Program-made: the position numbers and the translations under genes
Part shown: in pieces, positions 56,201 to 64,000 of the stretch
Numbering within the stretch: position 1 is the first letter of the stretch
How the letters are laid out: every line of letters begins with the position of its first letter
Notes under the pieces: generated by a model
What the model saw: the letters and a program-made list of their open reading frames with translations, nothing else
Database searches by the model: none
What the model was told of the DNA's origin: nothing
Assembly (NCBI GenBank): GCA_038502055.1
Contig: JAXRKN010000045.1
Location: 9,599,501 to 9,663,500, forward strand
Source: Tanytarsus gracilentus
Lineage: Eukaryota; Arthropoda; Insecta; Diptera; Chironomidae
Reading direction: 5' to 3'
DNA length: 64,000 nt

Positions 56201-59200
56201 AATTTCATCTGTTGAAGTGAAGAAATACACAGAACACAATTTTTATCTTGCAAAAATCATCATGCACATAAATTTTTCTTTAAAAAATTCCGTTAAATTT
56301 TCTCACCAAAAAAAGTGACATGCTAAGTGCTTTTCAACTCTTACATTGTAGTCAGTGAAGCTGTTGAACGTTAAATAATTTATTCTTTTATTAAATTTCT
56401 TCTGTTTACTTTAAAATCTTTTTTGTGTGCCTCGAATGAGTTTATTCTTATATCTTTCATCGACTTGGGTTGAGGTAATCATTAGTGCTGTGAAAAAGAA
56501 GAACTTTTGTTTTATCGGAGGAGCGAATGAAGATCAAAGATCGAGTGACAAGCTCACGCGCTTGATCTTAATTGAGAACCCATGTCGTGGTCGTGGGAAT
56601 TTCCTCCTTGAACGCTTATCGCGGAGGAATTTCTTTGTCTTATCTTAACGTGCCAGCCACTTCGACGGTCAGCGACAAAATTAGCACCGAATGACTTAAT
56701 TCTCTATATTCGGTAATTTTATCTCAACAAAATTCCTTCCTTACACATCCACACTGACATCAGCTGGCAATTAAAAATATCACACGAAGTCACAATTATA
56801 CTTCTCTACCTTATCGTCACGCTTATCGTCAATCACGTGAATTTTTAACGCTAGCATTCCAGCGAGCTTTTTCGCAAGTGCTGACATGCATAAACGCGAT
56901 GTGTGAGGAAGAAAATATAAATAAAATCATTTTGGTGATTTGAATTCATCAAAAAAAGTAACAGACGAAGAAAAACTGACGATGGAGGTGAGAAAAGAGA
57001 GTTTAATTAACATCCTAAAAATATAACGGAATTTTCAAATTTAAAATTCGAGTCCTATCACATTGATGCGGTTTACAAACAAAAAATTAGATCAGTAGCT
57101 CGTTAGTATTTTTTTTTCGTGCGTCATCGCAATCTCTCACGAGTTTGATTGCGTTTGAGTGATTCCACGGAATCGTCATGTCTGTTTTTGCCAGACAATT
57201 GATGAGATTCGCACATTGCGAGAGTTTTTTAAAAAGTCAAATTAAGATAAAAGATTTGTCATCCGTCCAGACATGAGACTATTACATCATGGCACTATTT
57301 CGTCGAAAATTTCCTTCTTTTCTCACATTTCGAGTGACTCACTTGTCACGGCTTAATAAGCTGATTTTTGTGTGCTGCTAAAACTAATTTTTGTTGATTG
57401 AAAAAACATCGCAGAAAAAGCAGTAGCGAGTTATGACGGCGATGTGTTTGGTTGATAGTAAATTAAAAATATTTTTATGATGCTCAAATTTAAATTTAAA
57501 TAATTAAAATTTAACGAACAAATTTATTAAATTTTAAATCACGCTAAACTTTCTCAACTCGGTTACAATATCTTTCTTATGGTCACTCACAAATTTAGAT
57601 TTTTTACATCATCGACCGAAAACCGCAAATATTTTTTTGCGAACTGCACTTGTGTGTTGGACGGTCATAAATTAGTTTCATTACTCACTCTCTGTTTACA
57701 TACATTTTTTTGTTTATTTTTCTCGCTCGCGTGCCTCAATCTGATTAGTTTTTCTTCTCAGAAAGTTTCTTTTTATTTTACTCATTTTAGCGCACAAAGC
57801 CTGATGATGATGTTGCAGCAATTTACTTAGTGATAAAAAAATTAAATGAATGAACATCGATATAATAAAGTTTACGCTGTGACGCTTTTAAATATTTAAA
57901 TACAAACAACGTGAGGTGGGAAAAATATTTGCGTTGATTAAATGCATAATGTGTGTATGCATAATAAGAATAAAGAAAGCGAGATGAAAGAAACTTCTTA
58001 GAAATGAATTAAAAAAGTCGCTTTACATAGTGATAAAAGAAAAAGTGTGTGTGTGTGTGATATGGTTCTAGGTTGTGAGTCATGAAGGTGTTTTGTACAA
58101 AAGTTTCAAAGAACAGCTTTTGTATGTAGTTCAGGTGAAGGAGGGTATGGTCGAAAAAATTAGGAAATTTGAAAATTTTCCGTTAAATTTTTAATTTTTA
58201 AAAAACTAACGTTTTCTAATTTTCACGCAACATTCAATATTTTTTTTTCTATAACAAGATGATTCACAGTAAACACTTCGTGTCTCAACATGATTCTGCT
58301 GACGTTCATGAAGCTCATGATTGTTTATTTTTAGTATTTAATTGCCACTTCTTTTCGCCACCCGCTCACTCAACTCACTTTAACTGTATCAGATTCTCTC
58401 ATTTAAACAGTATTATGACAAATTGATAATATCCCCCCGAAAAACATGTAAACAAAAACTTTCTACACGGAAATATGAGGAGGTGATACTTGAGCTGATA
58501 AAAAAAATTGAATGTGATTTTTCTTTGTGTTACTTGAGACGTGAAAGACTAATATTTTACTAAATATTTACTGATAAACTGACAGTATAAAAGAAAATCG
58601 TGTGCGCGCGCTTTAAACAACTTTTCTTCGATAAAAATTTAAAGCATGGTGTAAAAATAGAAGTTGCGGCAAAGAAAAGAGAAAATAAATTTATTTTGGA
58701 GGGAAAATTTCGCTGGAAATTTACAGAAGGTGAAAATTGTTTGAAGTAAATTTGAAATTTATTCGTGGAAAATTTCCATTTTTACAGAGAATTTCTTTAA
58801 TTTTAATTTGACGAAATTTAAATCAGGGGTGGAAACCTCTTGCTTTGAGTATAATTTTAAAAATTATTTTCTCTATTTCAAATTTATTTAAAATCAAAAT
58901 TTTCTGTTCCAAAAAAAATTCATTTAAATAATTTTTCATTTTTCTCTGTGTCATTTCACATCACGGCTAATAAATTTGCGTAGTTGCTTGCTGCGTGACA
59001 ATTTATCTATTTCCTGTTCTTTTTCTAGCGTCTGTCACTCGCACCATCATCATCTGTATATATGAGAATTCGTTGCCAAGGGTGATTAAGTCATTTCATT
59101 CAGAAATCGTCTCACTTTCGTTCATAAGCTTGTGTGTTCTGCATATAACATTATTTCTTTTGCGCTTCTGATGTCGCAAACAGTACTTTCAAAAAAAATA

Positions 59201-61676
59201 ATATGAGGCAGAAAAAAAAAACCAAAACGAAAAAAATGAGTCGAATTTCAAATTTTGCTCGTGATTTTTTTTACTCTCAACAGATGTTGTTCATTGATGG
59301 TTTATGCGAGCTCAAGGTTAAAGGCCTTTTCGATATCGTTAAAATTTAATTATGGTTTTTTTTCGCGAAATACTTGAACTTTTTTCGTGACCGGTTAACG
59401 ATTAAATTTTGAAGAAAAAAAATCATCTCAAATTTCTCGAGTTGCTAAGCAAAAGTTCATTCGAGCCATTAATTAAGCCGCTCTACAGCAAACATGCACA
59501 ATAGAACAATCGACTTCATTTTATCTTCCACAACTTCTTCCAGACCCAAACACATAATGAGCTATTGATTAAGGCCAACCTCCATTAATATATCCGCATG
59601 CGGCGAATGATAAACACGAAAAAAAAGATGCTCCATAAATATAAAATATTTACACTTTATCTTATACTAATAATAAATTTATTATCATCTGTGTGCTTTC
59701 CACTCTCGAAGCTCTTTAATCATTGGAAGATGACGTCATGTACCAATGTCTTATTTATAGTTCTCCTTTTTTTTCGGTGTAAATATATTAAAATTAATAA
59801 TATGAGAGAGCAATTAATTACTTTACCTCTCTCACAGCCACCGTCGTTGTCGCCGGCTGCCTTGCCTGCTCTACTTCAGCCTTGTGTGTGCTGTATTGTC
59901 TATTTGTTGAGCACAAATTAAGCCAATAAATTTCGTAACTTAATGAAATTTATGATTGAACTAAGAATGTATGACTAGTGTCTTGTTATCTGTCTATCGT
60001 GAACTCTTTTGCGTCTTTCACAATTTATTGCGTAAATTTCACCACAATTTCATAACTTTTTAAAATAGTTCATTTTATTTCATAAATTTTGTAATTTAAA
60101 TTTTAAAACACTTTGCACTTTTTAAAAAAAAAATCCGTTAATTTAAATTTTTAATATTCAAAAAATCCGTTACATGAAAAATTTAAAAAAAATTCGTTAA
60201 ACTTTTTGATTTAATTTTAAAAAATATTTTTTACGCTCCAAAATAAATCACGATCTTAAATCGTCGACTGATCAACTTCGACTAAATGAAACGGTGGAAA
60301 AAGAGCGAAAATAATAAAAATAATACAGATATCCCAAAAAAAAGTAACTCTCAAACAATCTTATCAAAATTGGTGAAAAAAAATTAAGAAATATTTTAGT
60401 GCTTACTCATTTTTCTCACACTTGGCCATGACGAAAAAAAAGAAGAAAAAGATTTTCTTTATCGCGGAATGTCTGCGGTGCAATTTAGAATGTTTTTTGA
60501 AATTTTCTACGATTAACTTTTTTGAGAGATTTTCTGATTTACTCGAGGCAAAATTTTATTTTAGGAGAGCAATTAACTCCTTAGACATTTGCAATAAAAG
60601 CGATAAAAAAACTTTCTATAAAAGCACTTTAAAAGCTTCTTTAAGTGGCGCCTCGATGCTAAGCAGTTAGCGAAATTATTGCACATCATATGTGGATTTT
60701 TATTCTTTAAAAAATAAATAAATTTCTTCCATTGCATAATTGAATTCTTCATATGAATAATGTATCACATTGGAATCGAGTGACATGGAAAGAGAAATTG
60801 TTGTTTGTATGTGGGAAGGATGAAGATAAAAATGTCTTCAGTTGAATAAGAATTTATGGGAATAAAAATGCATACAATGTTTCAAAAATCCTCAATTTAT
60901 AGAAAGTGTAAAAAAATTAAAATCTAGTTTAAAAAAAATTATTAGTTCTGTAATAAATTTCACGCTCTAAAATTCGATTTGGCATAATTTTTTGTTATCT
61001 TCCTACATAGACATGGTCATCGTTAATCACAAAATAGTCATTTCTGGTCCGTCCTTTGTCCAAAATGAAAATTAAGTTCTCTCTTCCACCGAACATATCG
61101 AGAATAAGAAATTTACGACCATCAAAATCTTTTTTATGTCGCCTCTTTCTCTAAATGCTTTCGAGCTTTTTTTCTCCCTTCTCTCTTACTCTCACAATCT
61201 AATTTAGCTCTCTCTCGGTCGTTCACGACTGACCTCAACAGCTGTTGCGAAGCAACAGATGTTGTGTAAAAAAACGGTAAAAAATATTTAAAAAAAATTT
61301 TTACATGCGCTCCAATACTTCAACACCATCAACTTCACCACTTACCCTCTTCCCTAGATAATCATGCGCTCTCACTGTCGTCCCAATTCTTTTTCATACA
61401 GTGACAAGATTAAAGACAGGAGAGAAGAAGTGCAAAAACATTACATTTTACAAAGATGAAATAAATAATAATTTTAGAAAGAGTTAATTCTTGTTGGAAT
61501 TAATAAAAAAAATGTCAAAAAACAGTCAATCATAACGGTGAAATTAAAATCTTGCTCAAGAGATTCGTCAAGGGGTAAATTACGGTCGCGATCAATTCAA
61601 ACATTCAATGCTTAATTTTAAAAAGTAATTTTTGTTACCAAATTAAGTACAATAAATTTGATCAGGAAAAAGGGCT
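47267..61676. other. Upstream region / probable 5' intron of cv-2
   Basis: 14.4 kb of AT-rich DNA with short frames only, none with domains or conserved motifs. A minus-strand consensus donor (gtaaga at 54319) could end a 5' UTR exon of cv-2. A short (GT)n run lies at 58045-58059. No RNA gene was recognised. Confidence 0.65.
58045..58059 (+). repeat. GT microsatellite
   Basis: About seven GT units in an AT-rich setting. Confidence 0.85.
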
Positions 61677-62188
61677 AAATAAAATAAGTAAAAAAATTTA
61701 ACAACACTTTTCTTTGTACAACTAGGTATTTGACGGAAAAGTATTAAATAAAATAAAATAGTACATTTTGACATTTTTATATTTTGTTATGTTTTTAACT
61801 TAAAATAAATTTTGTTTTGTTTATCGAACATATTAAACATATGTTACAATACTTGAATGAATTTAATATTGGAATTTAAGATCCAAAAATTAGAGAAGTG
61901 GAGCGGTTTTAAAAAACATCAAACAAACAAAAATTACCGCTCCACTTCTCTAATTTTTGGATCTTAATTCTAATATTAAATTCATTCAAGTATTGTAACA
62001 TATGTTTAATATGTTGCGATAAAGCAAATACCAAAATTTAGTTTTAAGTTTACAAGAGAGCTATAACAAAATGTATAAAAATGTCAAAATGTTTACTGAT
62101 TTTATTTTATTTAATACTTTTCCGTGCGAAATACCTAGTTGTACAAAGAGAAGGGAGTGTTGTTAAATTTTTTTTACTTATTTTATTT
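61677..62188. repeat. 512-bp near-palindrome (MITE-like hairpin)
   Basis: The left arm 61677-61907 and right arm 61936-62188 are inverted copies separated by a 28-bp loop. The outer ends read aaataaaataagtaaaaaaa inward on both sides. About 80 bp next to the loop are nearly perfect, while the outer two thirds carry several indels. There is no open frame and no convincing target duplication. It may be a MITE or a transcribed hairpin. Confidence 0.88.
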
Positions 62189-64000
62189 CTCATTCTTCTG
62201 AAGGTTCTTTCTTGTGATATAAAACATCCTTGAATGTTATCTTATAAAAAATTATTTAAGTCTGACAGCTGATGTTTTTTTCCTAAAAAAGCTTTTTATC
62301 CCACTCGCAAAGAGAATTTTAGCGCAATAAATATGTTCACAAAGGCATGAAAATGTGCATTAAAGTTATCTCCCATCCACACACATGCTTTCATACACAT
62401 ATTTTTTTATAAACTCAATATAATTTTTGAAAATGATCCAAAAAAGTCCTCATTGTTGAAACAACGATGCTGGCTCCAGCATTTTAACAATGTGAGAAAA
62501 AGAATCGCTCTAAATGGCAATTAATTTTATTGAAAAACAATAGACGAGGCTTATAAATTTAAATTGGCACTGGATGAAATAAAAGTTTGCTTAATAATGG
62601 ATTTGTTATCTCACTATAATTATTTGAAAATGAAAATCGAGTTCAACATATTTTTTTGCTGTTAAAAGATTTAATTTTCTTGAGTATTTTTTATACTAGA
62701 GAGTTCATGAGAGGCAAGCCGACATTTTTTTTTGGTTGATAAACTGTTTGAATTTTAAAATTACGTTACACACAGACAAACATTTAATGTATAAAATTTA
62801 GTTAAATTCACAATAAAAAATTAAAATTTCTCATGATTTTAAACCATTGCATTGAGAAGCCACTCTAAAGTAACTCTGTTCATTGAATTTACCTATCAGA
62901 AGCCATAAAAATATTTGAACGACAAAACTAACAAGAAGATGAAGGACTGCAGGTAGCTCTCCTTACTGCATGCATAACACGATGACAGATTTTATAAATT
63001 GCCTATCCACATGTATCTTGAAGTTATCTGAGATGCATTTTGTCGTGTGCCGGTGTAAATTGAAAGAGCATAAGAGAAGCCGTTTTTTCTGCGGAAATTC
63101 TTGGGAGTAACAAGTTTATGATAAAACTGTTTATAACACCTTTTGAGTGACTTAATTGCAGCTTTATAAAAATCTAAAAATAAACTTGTATGCGAGTTAC
63201 ATTTTAGTAGATTTAAGAATGTCGTTTTAAATTTACGAACGAGCAGTCAATTTTTTACTCTTTAGTGCACTCCTGACTTCTTTTAAAGCTACAAATTATG
63301 GAAATTATTCCAAAATTTCCTTTTCATTTACACAAAACTTACAACAAAAAAAACACTAAATGTACAAAAACTTTTCGTCTTTTTTTCTCTCAAGTGCAAG
63401 TATTATTATCGCTCGATGAGAATACGTGAGACGATATGAAAGAACGAGCGACATTGCACATATCAAGAACAAGTGCCTCATTTATGAAATTTTCATATAA
63501 AAACTTGTCGCTTTTCAAGTTTTTTTTCTCTCTTTTCTTCTCGCACCGCCATCGTGATTAAAGCACTTGAAAAGTGACATTAAAGCATGTACAGCACACT
63601 ATATAAGGGTGTTTGTATTATCTTCAATCTATAGACACACACATGTGAAAGGATTATCAAAGTTTTATGTGGGAAAATTTAAGAGTCGACGAAAAAAAGT
63701 TTGGCAACTCTAAAAAGCTTTAAAAATTTATTTTTATTTCTTAATTAGATCCAACTCAGAAATGCTATGACAACTGTCCTCGATGAGCACGAAGAAGAAG
63801 AAAAGAAGACATCTGAAGTCAATTAACAAGTCTTTTTCATCCTTTGATATTATTTTTCGCATCACCATTGGAGATTTTTATCATCATGTCCAACTGATTT
63901 TCTTCTTTTTTTTTATCGAAAAAAAATGGAATGCAACCAACATAAATGCCATTGCATTGCCACTTCTTATTATGAAGAGAGAACATTGCAAGTGACTGTA
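62189..64000. other. Non-coding right flank
   Basis: AT-rich sequence with pyrimidine-rich runs. The 70-codon frame at 63783-63995 is lysine-rich at its start and lacks any domain. Nothing else supported. Confidence 0.6.

Noticed and set aside
1..64000. Nested genes, bacterial-type operons, prophage or defence systems
   Set aside because: Apart from the two spliced genes no frame shows domains, ribosome-binding sites or operon spacing. The long gaps look like ordinary insect introns and intergenic DNA.

Overview
The window is AT-rich eukaryotic DNA with a low coding density. It holds two multi-exon genes, long introns and long non-coding stretches. Introns use GT..AG borders, the smallest being 57 to 80 bp, and the two encoded proteins are animal proteins. 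AT-richness, intron sizes and the pairing of a fly-type Hs3st-A with a crossveinless 2 suggest a dipteran insect, perhaps a nematoceran (midge or mosquito-like). The animal assignment is firm; the order is inference.

Plus strand, 13.27-19.77 kb: a complete heparan sulfate 3-O-sulfotransferase of the HS3ST5/Hs3st-A type. It has eight coding exons and encodes 368 residues from the ATG at 13274. A possible N-terminal coding exon at 7937-8040 would lengthen it by 42 residues. The protein is a type II Golgi membrane enzyme that uses PAPS to sulfate the 3-OH of glucosamine in heparan sulfate. Intron 3 carries a 977 bp MITE-like element (short terminal inverted repeats, TA target duplication) packed with 120-bp tandem repeats.

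Minus strand, 47.2-27.4 kb: a complete crossveinless 2 / BMPER gene. It has seven coding exons and encodes 687 residues: signal peptide, five VWC domains, a VWD domain with an intact GDPH site, a C8-like cysteine region and a polybasic tail. The signal-peptide exon is only 85 nt of coding sequence, 1.7 kb upstream of the next exon, and was found by matching splice phase. A further non-coding exon must lie upstream of 47266; 54320 is one candidate border.

The two genes converge, with 7.6 kb of apparently non-coding sequence between their stop codons. CV-2 is an extracellular BMP-binding protein that docks on heparan sulfate proteoglycans, and the neighbour makes a rare heparan sulfate modification, so the pair is functionally suggestive. 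A functional link here is inference.

Mobile DNA: besides the intronic MITE there is a 276 bp hAT-like MITE with an 8-bp target duplication and an internal 10-bp minisatellite (35182-35457), a 935 bp fold-back element with arms of about 369 bp (41124-42058), and a 512 bp near-palindrome (61677-62188). No tRNA, rRNA, CRISPR or bacterial-type feature was found. Other open frames in the window look like chance frames or shadows of the exons.
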